Assembly: GCA_904395815.1 (NCBI GenBank)
Contig: CAJFOC010000024.1
Location: forward strand, 20,334-84,333
Length of the DNA stretch: 64,000 nt
Reading direction: 5' to 3'
From: an uncultured Holdemania sp.
GTDB taxonomy: Bacteria > Bacillota_I > Bacilli_A > Erysipelotrichales > Erysipelotrichaceae
This document shows, piece after piece, positions 53,190-63,811 of this stretch. The notes under the pieces were generated by a model. The model did no database searches, was not told where the DNA came from, and saw nothing but the letters and a program-made list of their open reading frames with translations. Numbering within the stretch: the stretch's first letter is position 1; each line of letters starts with the position of its first letter. The position numbers were made by a program, and so were the translations under genes.

Positions 53190-55100
53190 ATGCGAAATAA
53201 CCGTTGGATAAATTTTGTGCCGTATCTGATCGTGATTCTGGCTCTGTTCAGTCTGGCGAACATGAATACCGGCACCTCGACGCAGAATCTGACCTACACG
53301 GAATTTCAGAATCTAGTCGAGCAGCAGAAGGTCACGGAGAGTTCGGTGACGGTGGGCGACAACGTCATTCAGATCCGGGGCGTCTATGAAGAAGATGGCC
53401 GGACGGTCAATTTTACGGCGTCGGTTCCGCGTTCGGAAGCGGAGGTTAACGACCTGATGGAAGCGCTGCAAGAGGCCAATGTCAGCGTCAGCGATGCCAA
53501 CGAGTCCAATCTTCTGGTCGACATGCTGATCTCGCTGGTGCCGTTTGTCATCTTTGGCGCAATGGCTTTTTTCCTGATTTCCAGGATGAACAGCGGCGGC
53601 AACAACAAGGCGTTTGAATTCTCAAAATCCCGGGCCCGGCTGGAAGGCAACATCAAGGTGCGTTTTGATGATGTTGCCGGCGCGGATGAGGAAAAAGAGG
53701 AAATGGCGGAGATTATCGATTATCTGAAATCGCCGAAGAAGTTTGCCCGGATGGGAGCCCGGATTCCGAAAGGAATTCTGATGGTCGGTCCTCCGGGAAC
53801 CGGCAAGACGCTGCTGGCCAAAGCGGTGGCCGGGGAGGCGGATGTTCCGTTCTATTCCATTTCCGGTTCTGACTTTGTCGAAATGTTTGTCGGTGTCGGC
53901 GCCAGCCGAGTCCGCGACATGTTCAAGAAGGCGCAGCAGACCGCCCCGTGCATGATCTTTATCGATGAAATTGACGCGGTCGGCAGACAGCGCGGCGCCG
54001 GACTGGGCGGCGGTCATGACGAACGCGAACAGACGCTGAACCAGCTGCTGGTCGAGATGGACGGCATTCATGACAATGCCGGTATCGTCATCATCGCGGC
54101 GACCAACCGTCCGGATGTTCTGGATCCGGCGCTGTTGCGTCCGGGACGGTTTGACCGGCAGATTACGGTATCACTGCCGGACAGACGGGGACGGGAAGCG
54201 ATTCTGAAAGTTCATGCCCGCAACAAGCATCTCGGTTCGGATATCGATCTGGCGGCACTGGCCAAGCGGACGCCGGGATTCAGCGGCGCGGATCTGGAAA
54301 ATGTACTGAACGAAGCGGCGATCCTGGCGGTCAGAGAAAACAGCGATCTGATTCATATGAGCCATCTTGACGAGGCAATTGACCGCGTAATGATGGGTCC
54401 GGCCAAAAAGAGCCGCAAATATGACGATCTCTCCAAGAAAATGGTGGCTTACCATGAAGCCGGTCATGCGATTATCGGTCTGTTTCTTGACAATGCGACG
54501 GTCGTGCAGAAGATTACGATCATTCCGCGCGGTCAGGCTGGCGGTTATAACCTGATGACCGAAAAAGAAGAGAAGATCATGGTTACCAAGAAAGATCTGC
54601 TCAGCAAGATTACTTCGTATATGGGCGGCCGGACGGCGGAAGAAGTCTTCTTCGACGACATCACGGCCGGTGCGGTCAGCGACATTGAAGCGGCGACCCG
54701 GATTGCCCGCGATATGGTGACGCTGTACGGAATGAGCGATCTGGGACCGGTCAAGTATGACAGCGGCAACCAGAACGTATTTCTGGGCCGCGATTACAAT
54801 TCGCCATCCAATGTCTCGGGTCAGATTGCCTTTGAGATCGATCAGGAAGTGCGCAAGTTCATCGATCAGTGCCATGAGGAAGCGCGTCGGATTATTCTGG
54901 AGCATAAGGAAGAGCTCGTACGGATTGCCGAGGCGGTCATGGAAAATGAAACGCTGACTGCGGAACAGATCGAGAAAGTCGTCAAAGGAGAGCCTTATCT
55001 CGATGTGCCGCCGGCCCAGCCGGTTCAGGAAGCGGCCCAGCCGTCATCGGATGTTGCAGAGTCCTCTGAGACAGAGAGCGAAGAATCTCATCAGCAGTAA
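53190..55100 (+). CDS. ftsH: ATP-dependent zinc metalloprotease FtsH
   Basis: [25 protein letters not shown] region, HEAGH zinc motif. Confidence 0.97.
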   Translation: MRNNRWINFVPYLIVILALFSLANMNTGTSTQNLTYTEFQNLVEQQKVTESSVTVGDNVIQIRGVYEEDGRTVNFTASVPRSEAEVNDLMEALQEANVSVSDANESNLLVDMLISLVPFVIFGAMAFFLISRMNSGGNNKAFEFSKSRARLEGNIKVRFDDVAGADEEKEEMAEIIDYLKSPKKFARMGARIPKGILMVGPPGTGKTLLAKAVAGEADVPFYSISGSDFVEMFVGVGASRVRDMFKKAQQTAPCMIFIDEIDAVGRQRGAGLGGGHDEREQTLNQLLVEMDGIHDNAGIVIIAATNRPDVLDPALLRPGRFDRQITVSLPDRRGREAILKVHARNKHLGSDIDLAALAKRTPGFSGADLENVLNEAAILAVRENSDLIHMSHLDEAIDRVMMGPAKKSRKYDDLSKKMVAYHEAGHAIIGLFLDNATVVQKITIIPRGQAGGYNLMTEKEEKIMVTKKDLLSKITSYMGGRTAEEVFFDDITAGAVSDIEAATRIARDMVTLYGMSDLGPVKYDSGNQNVFLGRDYNSPSNVSGQIAFEIDQEVRKFIDQCHEEARRIILEHKEELVRIAEAVMENETLTAEQIEKVVKGEPYLDVPPAQPVQEAAQPSSDVAESSETESEESHQQ

Positions 55101-55104
55101 TACA

Positions 55105-55132
55105 AAAGCGGGAAGAATCCCGCTTTTTATCA
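55105..55132 (+). terminator. Intrinsic terminator
   Basis: AAAGCGGGAAGAATCCCGCTTTTT. Confidence 0.85.
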
Positions 55133-55136
55133 TGTT

Positions 55137-56099
55137 TCACTGAACGGCTGCGTGATCGTCGGTTTTGGGGTGGTTGTCGCTTTCGGCGTTGAGCTGCTGG
55201 CGTACAAGCCGGATGAAATCCCGGGCGTAGTCCGGCAGATACATCCCCTGGCGATAGGCGGCGGCATAATCGGAAAAGGTACGCTGATGTCCGACGGAGA
55301 AGCATTGCGGAGCAGCACCGGCGACAGACAGTTGGGAAAGATGGACGTCCCGGGTAAAGGAACAGCCGTAACCGGCAACGGTCAGCGAAACGGCGACTTC
55401 AATGTTCTGAATTTCCAGAATGCGCTCAGGAACAAAATTGTTGTCGTGAAACAGCTTGTCGATAATCTGACGGGTACGCTGATCTTTTTTCTGCAGAATA
55501 AAACGATGGTTTTTCAACAATGCCAGATCCAGCCATGGGAAACGGAAGTCCGGACGGGTCTGCGCGCAGCCGGCGATCGGATCGTGCGGCGGCAGCATGA
55601 GCAGCAGTTCTTCGCTGCGCAGGATTTCAGTGACGATTTCAGGCCGCTTGGCCGGCAGCGGAAAGAATGCCAGATCCAGATCGCCGCTGCACAGCGCGCT
55701 TTCCAGGGCGACGGAATCGTTCTCCTCAATCACGATCTGAACGTTCGGGTATTGACGGGAAAAGGCCGGCAAAACCCCGGCCAGAAAGCTGCTGGCGCGG
55801 AAAACGGACAGACCGATCCGCAGATGGCCGCAATGAGAGCGGGCGATGTCCTGCATCGTTTCATCCAGTTCCTTTTTCATCATCAGAATTTCCTGGGCTT
55901 TGGCCACGTAGATCTTTCCGGCATAGGTCAGCATCAGCCGGTTGCCCAGTCGGTTAAACAGCGGCTGTCCCAGCGTGGATTCCAGCCGCTGCAGAAAACG
56001 GGTCAGCGCCGGCTGAGAGAGATAAAGCGACTGGGCGGCGCGGGTAATGTTCTGATACCGGGCCAGCGCCATGACATACGTCAGTTCCTTAAAATCCAT
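55137..56099 (-). CDS. LysR-family transcriptional regulator
   Basis: MDFKELTYVMALARYQNITRAAQSLYLSQPALTRFLQRLE. Confidence 0.92.
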   Translation of the reverse strand: MDFKELTYVMALARYQNITRAAQSLYLSQPALTRFLQRLESTLGQPLFNRLGNRLMLTYAGKIYVAKAQEILMMKKELDETMQDIARSHCGHLRIGLSVFRASSFLAGVLPAFSRQYPNVQIVIEENDSVALESALCSGDLDLAFFPLPAKRPEIVTEILRSEELLLMLPPHDPIAGCAQTRPDFRFPWLDLALLKNHRFILQKKDQRTRQIIDKLFHDNNFVPERILEIQNIEVAVSLTVAGYGCSFTRDVHLSQLSVAGAAPQCFSVGHQRTFSDYAAAYRQGMYLPDYARDFIRLVRQQLNAESDNHPKTDDHAAVQ

Positions 56100-56216
56100 A
56101 CACCCTCCTGAAAATAACTTCATGTAATGAAAAATATAAAAAATATGAATTTGAAGCATTTCTTTCTTCATTATATAATAAACGGTGAGTTACGGGAAAG
56201 AAAGTGGGGAACAGCA

Positions 56217-57608
56217 ATGAGAAAAATCGAAACACCGGAAGAAAAGTACAGAACCATGACGGAACAGCCCATACCCAAGCTGATCAGCCGTCTGGCGGTG
56301 CCGACGATTATCAGCATGATGATCACATCCTTCTACAATATGGCCGATACGTTCTTTGTCTCGCAGATCGGAACCAGCGCGACCGGCGCGGTGGGGATTT
56401 CCTTCTCGCTGATGGCGCTGATCCAGGCGTTTGGCTTCTTCTGCGGCCATGGTTCAGGCAATTTCATCTCCCGCAAACTGGGGCAGCAGCGTTTCGAGGA
56501 GGCGGAACAGATGGCGTCTACCGGCTTTTTCGCAGCGCTGGGGCTGGGAACGCTGATCATGATTTTCGGCTTGCTTTTTCTGGATCCGCTGTGCCGGATA
56601 TTGGGGGCGACACCGACGATTCTGCCTTATGCCCGGCAATATCTGGGCTGGATTCTGATCGGCGCGCCTTACATGACCGCCTCGCTGGTGCTGAACAATC
56701 AGCTGCGCTTTCAGGGCAGCGCCTTTTATGCGATGATCGGCATCACCTCGGGCGGCGTGCTGAATATGATTCTGGATCCGCTGTTCATTTTTGTCTTTGA
56801 CATGGGCGTGGCTGGCGCGGCTATCGCGACGATTCTCAGTCAGTTTGTCGGCTTTCTTCTGTTGTTGAAAGGGACGACGCAGGGCGGTAATCTGCGCATC
56901 CGTCTGCGTAACGTTCGTTTCAACCGGCACTACGTGTTCCAGATCGTCAATGGCGGCATGCCGTCGCTGTGCCGTCAGGGGCTGGGCAGCGTCGCCACGA
57001 TCTGTCTGAACCTGATGGCAGGTCCTTATGGAGATGCCGCCATTGCCGCCATGTCGGTTGTCAGCCGGGTGATGAATCTGGCGACTTCGGTTGTGACCGG
57101 TTTCGGCCAGGGCTTTCAGCCGGTATGCGGTTTCAATTACGGCGCCTTCCTGTATGATCGGGTCAAGGCCGGTTTCTGGTTCTGCGTCAAGGTGGCGACC
57201 GGCGTGCTGCTGGTTTTGGCGGTATTGGGCTTTGTCCTTGCTCCGCAGGTCATTCAGCTGTTCAGCAAGACCGATCCGCAGGTGCTGGATATCGGCGTGC
57301 GGGCTTTGCGGTATCAATGCGTGACTTTCCCGCTGGTTGGCTGGATTACGCTGTGCAACATGATGCTGCAGACGATCGGTAAATCGGTCCGGGCTTCCAT
57401 CATGGCGATGTCCCGGCAGGGGCTGTTCTTCATTCCGGCTGTGCTGATCCTGCCGCTGCTGTTGGGAATCACCGGTCTGATGCTGGCGCAGCCGATTTCC
57501 GATCTGCTCAGTTTTCTGATTGCGATTCCGCTGGAAGGCAGCGTCTTGCAGGAGATGACAAGGAAACAGAAAGAAGCAAAACGGCAGGCCGCCGCAGCCC
57601 AGGCCTGA
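56217..57608 (+). CDS. MATE family efflux transporter
   Basis: LISRLAVPTIISMMITSFYNMADTFFVSQIGTSATGAVG; divergent from LysR gene. Confidence 0.92.
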   Translation: MRKIETPEEKYRTMTEQPIPKLISRLAVPTIISMMITSFYNMADTFFVSQIGTSATGAVGISFSLMALIQAFGFFCGHGSGNFISRKLGQQRFEEAEQMASTGFFAALGLGTLIMIFGLLFLDPLCRILGATPTILPYARQYLGWILIGAPYMTASLVLNNQLRFQGSAFYAMIGITSGGVLNMILDPLFIFVFDMGVAGAAIATILSQFVGFLLLLKGTTQGGNLRIRLRNVRFNRHYVFQIVNGGMPSLCRQGLGSVATICLNLMAGPYGDAAIAAMSVVSRVMNLATSVVTGFGQGFQPVCGFNYGAFLYDRVKAGFWFCVKVATGVLLVLAVLGFVLAPQVIQLFSKTDPQVLDIGVRALRYQCVTFPLVGWITLCNMMLQTIGKSVRASIMAMSRQGLFFIPAVLILPLLLGITGLMLAQPISDLLSFLIAIPLEGSVLQEMTRKQKEAKRQAAAAQA

Positions 57609-57626
57609 TACAGAGGAGGTGGCGCA

Positions 57627-59639
57627 GTGGCGATCGCGAAAAACCGCCTGCTGATGATGCTGTATCTGCTTTCCAACAGTGAAGATCCTCTGAAAGCGCA
57701 GAATCTGGCGGTCATGACCGGCGTCAGCGTACGAACGGTCAAAAATGACATGAATGAACTGCGCAGCCTGGCACTGGCCAGCGGTGCGGAAATCATCACC
57801 CGTAAAGGGCGGGGATATCAGCTCAAAGTCAGAAATCAGGAAGTATATCAGCCGGTGCTGGAACAGTTGCAGATTCGCTTCCATAACACGGGACACGAGC
57901 AGAGCGAAATGCTGATTCGGACCAACGACATCGCCCGCTGTCTGGTTGCCGCCAACGATTACATGACGCTGGACGAGGTTGCTGATCAGCTGTATCTGTC
58001 GCGGCGGACATTGCAGGCGGAATTCAGGGAAGTAAGGCGGACGCTGGAGCAGTTCGGCCTGAAACTGCAGACCCGTCCCCGTTATGGAGTCAAGGTGGAC
58101 GGCGATGAATTTCAGCGCCGCCTGTGCATGCTGGAGCTTTATGAAAATCATTATTACAAAGCGATGTCTTTTCTGAACTATAACGAATACGCGCAGAATT
58201 TTGACGCCGATGATCAGGAACGCAACGACATCCGGCATATTTTTCTGCGTGTGCTGCGGGAAAGCGGCAACACGATCCGCGATATCTACACCAACCGGAT
58301 CGCCTGGTATCTGATTTTGATGCGCAACCGTATCCGCAGCGGGCATTCGGTCATGCTGCCGGCGAGGAAAGCCTGTTTTCTGAAATCGTTTGGAGAATAC
58401 CACATTGCTCAGCGCTGTCTGCAGGAGCTGGCAGCGGCTTATTCCGGTTTTGAGGTGGAAGAATCAGAAGTGCTGGCGCTGGAAATCATTTTGCTGTGCT
58501 GGAACGATCTATTGGAAAGCGATGATCTGCAGCCGCGCTATCCGCAAGCCACGCAGAGGGCTGGCGAACTGGCGGTCAGAATCTGTGAGAGCCTGCGGGA
58601 GAGCTGGGACATTGATTTCACAACGCTGCCGGAATGCATGCCGGCGCTCAGACCGCTGCTGGTGCCGATGTTGTTTTGCGATGCGCTGGATTTTCGCTAT
58701 CAGATTCATGGCGTTCATGTCGACAGTAACGGCATCCGGTATTCCCCGCTGTGCTGCAGTCTGGCGCTTGACGCCATCCGGGTTCTGCAGCAGTCGATGC
58801 AGGTACCGCTGACGGAGATGGATGTCAATGCGCTGGCTGTGGCGTTCTATTATCTTCTGGACAAGGTGCCGTTTCATTACCGGAAGCGGCGGATTCTGAT
58901 CTGCAGCCGCAATGGCCGGATGGCTTCGGAAATTATCCGCCAGCAGATTCTGCGCCGTTATCATCACGATTATTTTGAATCCATTGATATCTATGAATTC
59001 TATGAGGTGCGGGGACTGGATCAGTCCCGGTATGACTACCTGCTGCTGAACTATCCGACTTACAGTTACCACTATACGATTCCGTTTATGTTCATCAATC
59101 AGATCCCGGATGTGCATGAATACAACAATTTTTTCAATACGGCGGTGATGGACGGGTATCAGCTGCAGTCACTGCTGGATGGATTTCACTGGGACTGTTC
59201 GAACTTTTATCCGGAATTCAACTACGATGGCCGGGAAGCGTTCATTCATCTGATCAGCCTGAAAAACGGACGGGATTATTATTCTTCCCAGAAAATGGAA
59301 GAGGAGCTGTCCTGTTATCACGACATCCGCATTGTCAATCAGTCGCTGGTCATTTTTCAAAGTCGGGAATATACCCGTGCCAACAGTTTTGAGATTTACC
59401 GTCTGCCGAAAATGGAACCGTGGGAATCCAAACCGGTCCGCTATCTGATTTACATCACCGCAGACTTTGCGGCGGGTCTGGAAAGCGTCCGTTTTCTGGA
59501 ACTGGCGATCGGCCAGCTGATCGCTGATCCTCAGCAGATCGATCAGCTGCTGGATAAGCGGGATCTTTCGCTGCTGATCCAGATGACCAAGCACAGTTTG
59601 CGCAAAGGCAGTTATGTTGTGGATGGAGAAACGGAATAA
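57627..59639 (+). CDS. BglG/PRD-type (PCVR-like) transcriptional regulator
   Basis: N-terminal HTHs (TGVSVRTVKNDMNEL; YLSRRTLQAEFREVRRTLEQFGLKLQTRPRYGVKVDGDEFQRR), PRD-like middle, EIIB-like RRILICSRNGRMASEII. Confidence 0.8.
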   Translation: MAIAKNRLLMMLYLLSNSEDPLKAQNLAVMTGVSVRTVKNDMNELRSLALASGAEIITRKGRGYQLKVRNQEVYQPVLEQLQIRFHNTGHEQSEMLIRTNDIARCLVAANDYMTLDEVADQLYLSRRTLQAEFREVRRTLEQFGLKLQTRPRYGVKVDGDEFQRRLCMLELYENHYYKAMSFLNYNEYAQNFDADDQERNDIRHIFLRVLRESGNTIRDIYTNRIAWYLILMRNRIRSGHSVMLPARKACFLKSFGEYHIAQRCLQELAAAYSGFEVEESEVLALEIILLCWNDLLESDDLQPRYPQATQRAGELAVRICESLRESWDIDFTTLPECMPALRPLLVPMLFCDALDFRYQIHGVHVDSNGIRYSPLCCSLALDAIRVLQQSMQVPLTEMDVNALAVAFYYLLDKVPFHYRKRRILICSRNGRMASEIIRQQILRRYHHDYFESIDIYEFYEVRGLDQSRYDYLLLNYPTYSYHYTIPFMFINQIPDVHEYNNFFNTAVMDGYQLQSLLDGFHWDCSNFYPEFNYDGREAFIHLISLKNGRDYYSSQKMEEELSCYHDIRIVNQSLVIFQSREYTRANSFEIYRLPKMEPWESKPVRYLIYITADFAAGLESVRFLELAIGQLIADPQQIDQLLDKRDLSLLIQMTKHSLRKGSYVVDGETE

Positions 59640-59667
59640 TTTCCACATGAATGCAGCAGATTTCCTC

Positions 59668-59705
59668 TAAGAAGGGGCAAGAGTTACATCTTGCCCCTTC
59701 TTTGT
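59668..59705 (+). terminator. Intrinsic terminator
   Basis: AAGAAGGGGCAAGA-GTTACA-TCTTGCCCCTTCTTT. Confidence 0.88.
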
Positions 59706-59731
59706 CTATATTTTTTCGTGGAATCGGACTT

Positions 59732-59747
59732 TGGAAGCGCTTATAAT
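59732..59747 (+). promoter_or_regulatory. cre-like site overlapping the -10 of the PTS operon
   Basis: TGGAAGCGCTTATA (11/14 to TGAAAGCGCTTTCA) overlapping TATAAT at 59742-59747. Confidence 0.5.
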
Positions 59748-59795
59748 CAAGGCGTAAAAACAAATGCGCAGTTGTTTTGAAGACGGAGGGATGTC

Positions 59796-60221
59796 GTGAG
59801 AAAGTTTTTGATTGCTTCCCATGGCCGCCTGGCCAGCGGAATCGCCAGCTCTTGTCAGATCCTGACGGGCAGTACGGAAAATATCACCGTCATCGATGCC
59901 TATCTGGACGAATCTCGTATCGAACCGAAAATTGAAGCTTTCTTCAATGCGCTGAATCCGGAAGATCAGGCTATTATGATGTCGGATCTGTACGGAGGCA
60001 GCGTCAACCAGGTGATGGCCAGAGTACTGGCTGATCATCCGGACGCGTTTCTGATTACAGGAATCAATCTGGCTCTGGTTCTGGAGTTGATTGTCGATAA
60101 GGAATCAGTATTGACGAAAGAACAGCTTCTGGAAGTCATCTCGATGAGCCGGGAAGCGATGCAGCTGGTCGAGTGGGAAAATGAGGAAGCGCCGCAGGCT
60201 GCGGCAGATGATTTTTTCTGA
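59796..60221 (+). CDS. PTS mannose/fructose/sorbose-family IIA component
   Basis: FLIASHGRLASGIASSCQILTG active-site His; DLYGGSVNQV. Confidence 0.9.
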   Translation: MRKFLIASHGRLASGIASSCQILTGSTENITVIDAYLDESRIEPKIEAFFNALNPEDQAIMMSDLYGGSVNQVMARVLADHPDAFLITGINLALVLELIVDKESVLTKEQLLEVISMSREAMQLVEWENEEAPQAAADDFF

Positions 60222-60244
60222 GCGGAACAGGGAGGAGAAAAGCT

Positions 60245-60736
60245 ATGATTAAAATGTTTCGGATTGATGAACGCCTGATTCACGGGCAGATCGCGATCAA
60301 ATGGTCCCGCCATACCGGAGTGGATCACATCGTCGTCGGCAACGACGCGGCCGCGGCCAGCCCGATTATCCAGAAAAGCCTGCTGATGGCAGCGCCGGCC
60401 GGGATCAAGACGGCGATCCGCAGCGTGGATGCCGCGATCAAACTGCTGAAGGATCCGCGTTGCGAAAGCATGAAGATTCTGGTGCTGGTCAACAGCCCGG
60501 AGGACGCGCAGAAGATGGTGGACGCTGTCGAGGGGATTCCGTTTATCAACGTCGGCAACTATGGAAGAATCGCGCCGGAGAAGCCAGGCAAACCTCGCCG
60601 TCGTTACGGCAACAATATCTACTGCGATGATGAGGAAGTGGAATGCTTCAAGCATCTGATCGCAACCGGTCTGAAATGCATTTATCAGACAACGCCGGAA
60701 GAACCGGCAGAGGATATTTCTCACATTTTCAAATAA
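60245..60736 (+). CDS. PTS mannose-family IIB component
   Basis: MFRIDERLIHGQIAIKW...HIVVGND. Confidence 0.93.
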   Translation: MIKMFRIDERLIHGQIAIKWSRHTGVDHIVVGNDAAAASPIIQKSLLMAAPAGIKTAIRSVDAAIKLLKDPRCESMKILVLVNSPEDAQKMVDAVEGIPFINVGNYGRIAPEKPGKPRRRYGNNIYCDDEEVECFKHLIATGLKCIYQTTPEEPAEDISHIFK

Positions 60737-60751
60737 GGAGGAGAGTTAAGG

Positions 60752-61549
60752 ATGATTCAAAGTGCTTTACTGGTCACACTGGCATGGCTGATCATCAACG
60801 GCGTGGATCGCCTGATGTCGTGGCAGACCTTTGCCCGACCGATCGTAACGGCTGCCATTACCGGACTGGTTCTGGGGGATCTGACAACAGGTGTTGTGAT
60901 GGGCGCTTCGCTGGAAGCGATCTTCATGGGTATTTCCGCTATCGGCGGCTCCGTTCCGGCGGATGCCTGTTCTGCTTCCATTATCGCGGTCGCGATGACG
61001 ATTCTGACCGGTGCGGATACGGAAACCGGCCTGGCGCTGGCGATGCCGATCGGCACGCTGATGTCCACAGTCGGTGAAATGTACAAACCGGTGCTGGCTT
61101 CGCTGGCTCCGTATTGGGAGCGTCTGGCTGGTACAGGCAACATGAAGAGCTTCCGTATTCAGACGATTCTTTGCGGTCTGTTCATCGACCGTCTGCCGCA
61201 GACGATCATCCTGTTTCTGGCCATCGCGTTTGGCGTTGAGGGACTGGAAGTCGTCATCAACGGTCTGCCGACCTGGGTACTGAGCGGACTGGCGGCTGCG
61301 TCCAGCATGATGACGGGCGTCGGCTTCGCGATTCTGACTTCAATGATCTGGGACAAGGAAATCGGCGGTTTCTTCTTCGTCGGCTTCGTTCTTTCGAAAT
61401 ATCTCGGTCTGGCTCAGCTGCCGATCGCGATCATCATGGCCGTTGTTGCGATCATGTACTTCTACAATGACAAGAAGCTGCTGGATGCGAAAAACGCCAA
61501 TGCCGCTGCGGCTGCATCGGCCGGTAATGGAGAGGAGGACTTCTTCTAA
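60752..61549 (+). CDS. PTS mannose-family IIC component
   Basis: Multi-TM, GLVLGDLTTGVVMGASLEAIFMGISAIGGSVPAD. Confidence 0.93.
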   Translation: MIQSALLVTLAWLIINGVDRLMSWQTFARPIVTAAITGLVLGDLTTGVVMGASLEAIFMGISAIGGSVPADACSASIIAVAMTILTGADTETGLALAMPIGTLMSTVGEMYKPVLASLAPYWERLAGTGNMKSFRIQTILCGLFIDRLPQTIILFLAIAFGVEGLEVVINGLPTWVLSGLAAASSMMTGVGFAILTSMIWDKEIGGFFFVGFVLSKYLGLAQLPIAIIMAVVAIMYFYNDKKLLDAKNANAAAAASAGNGEEDFF

Positions 61550-62364
61550 TGGCTAAGACACAGTTATCCGCTCAGGAAAAGAAAACGCTGAGATCGATGT
61601 TCTGGAATTCCGGTCTGGTTTTCAGCGGATTCAATATGGTCAAGATGGAAGGCAACGCTTTCTGCTGTACGATGGCTCCGGCGATCGACGAATTATACAC
61701 GGATCCGGAAGAACGCAAAAAGGCGCTGGTTCGTCATAACAACTTCTTCAATACGCACGCGGTGCTGTTCAGTTTCATCGCCGGTCTGGCTTACGCGATG
61801 GAAAAGGAGAAGATGACCAAGGGAACGGTTGACGACGATACGATTGAAAATATCAAAGTCGCGCTGATGGGCCCGACCGCCGGTATCGGCGACGCCTTCT
61901 TCTTCAACTGCGTCCGGGTTATCGCCGCCGGTATTGCGATCGGCCTGTGCTCGGAAGGCAATCTGCTGGGTGTGCTGCTGTTTGTTCTGCTGTATGGCGG
62001 CTCGCAGGTCATCGCCCGTTGGTATTTGCTGCGGGTTGGCTATACGATGGGTACTTCGTTTATTGACTCCGTCTTCTCTACCGGACTGATGAACTCGCTG
62101 ACCAAGGCGGCGGCGATTCTGGGTCTGAGCATGGTTGGCGCGATGGTCGCATCGATGGTCACTGTTCCGCTGGCCTGGACGATCGATGTCGGTCAGACTT
62201 CGGTGGATGTGCTGAGCGTCGTGGATTCCATCATGCCGGGAATTCTGTCCATTGTCCTGGTATTCGGAATGGTTTCCCTGATCAAAAAGGGTGTTCGTCC
62301 GGTAACGCTTGTACTGGGTATTCTCGTCATCAGCATTGTTCTGGCATTCTTCGGAATTTTCTGA
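61549..62364 (+). CDS. PTS mannose-family IID component
   Basis: FNMVKMEGNAFCCTMAPAI, ALMGPTAGIGDAFFFN. Confidence 0.93.
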   Translation: MAKTQLSAQEKKTLRSMFWNSGLVFSGFNMVKMEGNAFCCTMAPAIDELYTDPEERKKALVRHNNFFNTHAVLFSFIAGLAYAMEKEKMTKGTVDDDTIENIKVALMGPTAGIGDAFFFNCVRVIAAGIAIGLCSEGNLLGVLLFVLLYGGSQVIARWYLLRVGYTMGTSFIDSVFSTGLMNSLTKAAAILGLSMVGAMVASMVTVPLAWTIDVGQTSVDVLSVVDSIMPGILSIVLVFGMVSLIKKGVRPVTLVLGILVISIVLAFFGIF

Positions 62365-62366
62365 TG

Positions 62367-62395
62367 ATCCACAAAGGGCTACGTTGCAGCCCTTT
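62367..62395 (+). terminator. Intrinsic terminator after PTS IID
   Basis: AAAGGGCT-ACGTTGC-AGCCCTTTT. Confidence 0.7.
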
Positions 62396-62596
62396 TCTAT
62401 CTGAATTTCAGAAAAGAGAATGATAGATGAAAGAGAATCCCATTCCGCGTCGTACGGCTTCGTTTTTATCCATTCATTCTCTTATCAATACAAAAATACA
62501 ATTGATCGCAGCCGGCACAGAGACGCCAGGATATCCATGGCGCTGCCGGCGTCGGCTGGCTGTCAGCGAAGCGCTCAGACAGAAGGAGGAACAGGA

Positions 62597-63811
62597 ATGA
62601 GGACAGGCTTCAAAAGCGAGCGGATCGTCTGGGAAGACGGAATCCGCAGCGGGATCATGGTGGTGGAGGATGGCCGGATTGCCGGTCTGACTGAAAACGC
62701 AGACGAGGTGGATAACCTTGTCGATGTGGGCTTTAGCCGCATCATTCCCGGTATTTTTGACACACACAATCACGGCACTCACGGTTATGGACTGTCCGGT
62801 CAGGTCAGCGAAGATCCGCAGGTACAGAAACAGACGGTCCGTCATTATCTGAAAGCGCTGGCTTCTCAGGGGGTAACCAGCGTGTTTCCAACCTGCGCGG
62901 TATCGATGATCCGCAGCGTCAGCGAGGTGGCGGACGAGGTGAGTGACGGAGCACAGATTGCCGGGATTCACAGCGAAGGACCATGGCTGAACCGGGTGGG
63001 GGAAAAGGGAATCAAAACCGGCTGGCCTGAAGTGTCGCTGGATACGGCCAGAAAGATGGTGGAAGATGGCCAGGGGAAACTGAAACTGGTCGCGCTGGCG
63101 CCGGAAATCCCGGGGATTGATCCGATCATCGATTACTTTCTTTCCCAGGGAGTGACACTGGCCAACGCGCACAGCGACAATCAGTATGAACAGGCGATGG
63201 CGGCGTATGCCCGGGGAATTACCGTAGCGACCCATACCGGCAACGTCATGACCGGTCTGCATCATCGTGATATCGGCGGATTGGGAGCGGCGCTGACCAA
63301 CGATGCAGTGGAGTGCGAAGTCATCTGCGATGGTCTGCATGTCAGTCTGGATATGCTGAAGCTGTATTTCAAAATTAAGGATCCATCCCGGTTCATGATG
63401 ATTTCCGACTGTTCCGGCATGGCTGGCGCGCCGGTGGGGAAATATCGGGGATGGCACCCGGGCATGGTGATTTCGGTGACACCGGAGGGGTTCTGTCTCA
63501 GCGACACCGGCCGGCTGTGCGGCAGTTCCAAGCCGGTGCTTTACGGGATCGGCAATCTGGTGGAAAAGCTGGGCATGCCGCTGACGACAGTCTGTCAGAT
63601 GGCTTCACTCAATCCGGCCCGTACCTATGGCATCGCGGATCATAAAGGTTCACTGGCGATCGGCAAGGATGCGGATTTTGCGGTGATCAGCGATGATTAT
63701 CAGGCGATCTGTACTTATGTCATGGGCAGAAAGGTCTATGACCGGCAGACGTCGCCGGATTTGTTCAATCCGGAATTTTACCGGCAGATGAGACTGGAGG
63801 ACAACGCATGA
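62597..63811 (+). CDS. NagA-like amidohydrolase (N-acetylglucosamine-6-phosphate deacetylase family)
   Basis: IIPGIFDTHNHGTHGYGLSGQ, GIHSEGPWLN, VICDGLHVSLDML, MISDCSGMAGAP. Confidence 0.82.
   Translation: MRTGFKSERIVWEDGIRSGIMVVEDGRIAGLTENADEVDNLVDVGFSRIIPGIFDTHNHGTHGYGLSGQVSEDPQVQKQTVRHYLKALASQGVTSVFPTCAVSMIRSVSEVADEVSDGAQIAGIHSEGPWLNRVGEKGIKTGWPEVSLDTARKMVEDGQGKLKLVALAPEIPGIDPIIDYFLSQGVTLANAHSDNQYEQAMAAYARGITVATHTGNVMTGLHHRDIGGLGAALTNDAVECEVICDGLHVSLDMLKLYFKIKDPSRFMMISDCSGMAGAPVGKYRGWHPGMVISVTPEGFCLSDTGRLCGSSKPVLYGIGNLVEKLGMPLTTVCQMASLNPARTYGIADHKGSLAIGKDADFAVISDDYQAICTYVMGRKVYDRQTSPDLFNPEFYRQMRLEDNA

Noticed and set aside
56454-58403. 649-aa antisense ORF across the MATE and PRD genes
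   Set aside because: Antisense to two well-supported genes; Gln/Arg/His-rich composition typical of shadow ORFs in this codon-usage regime; no RBS or recognisable domain.
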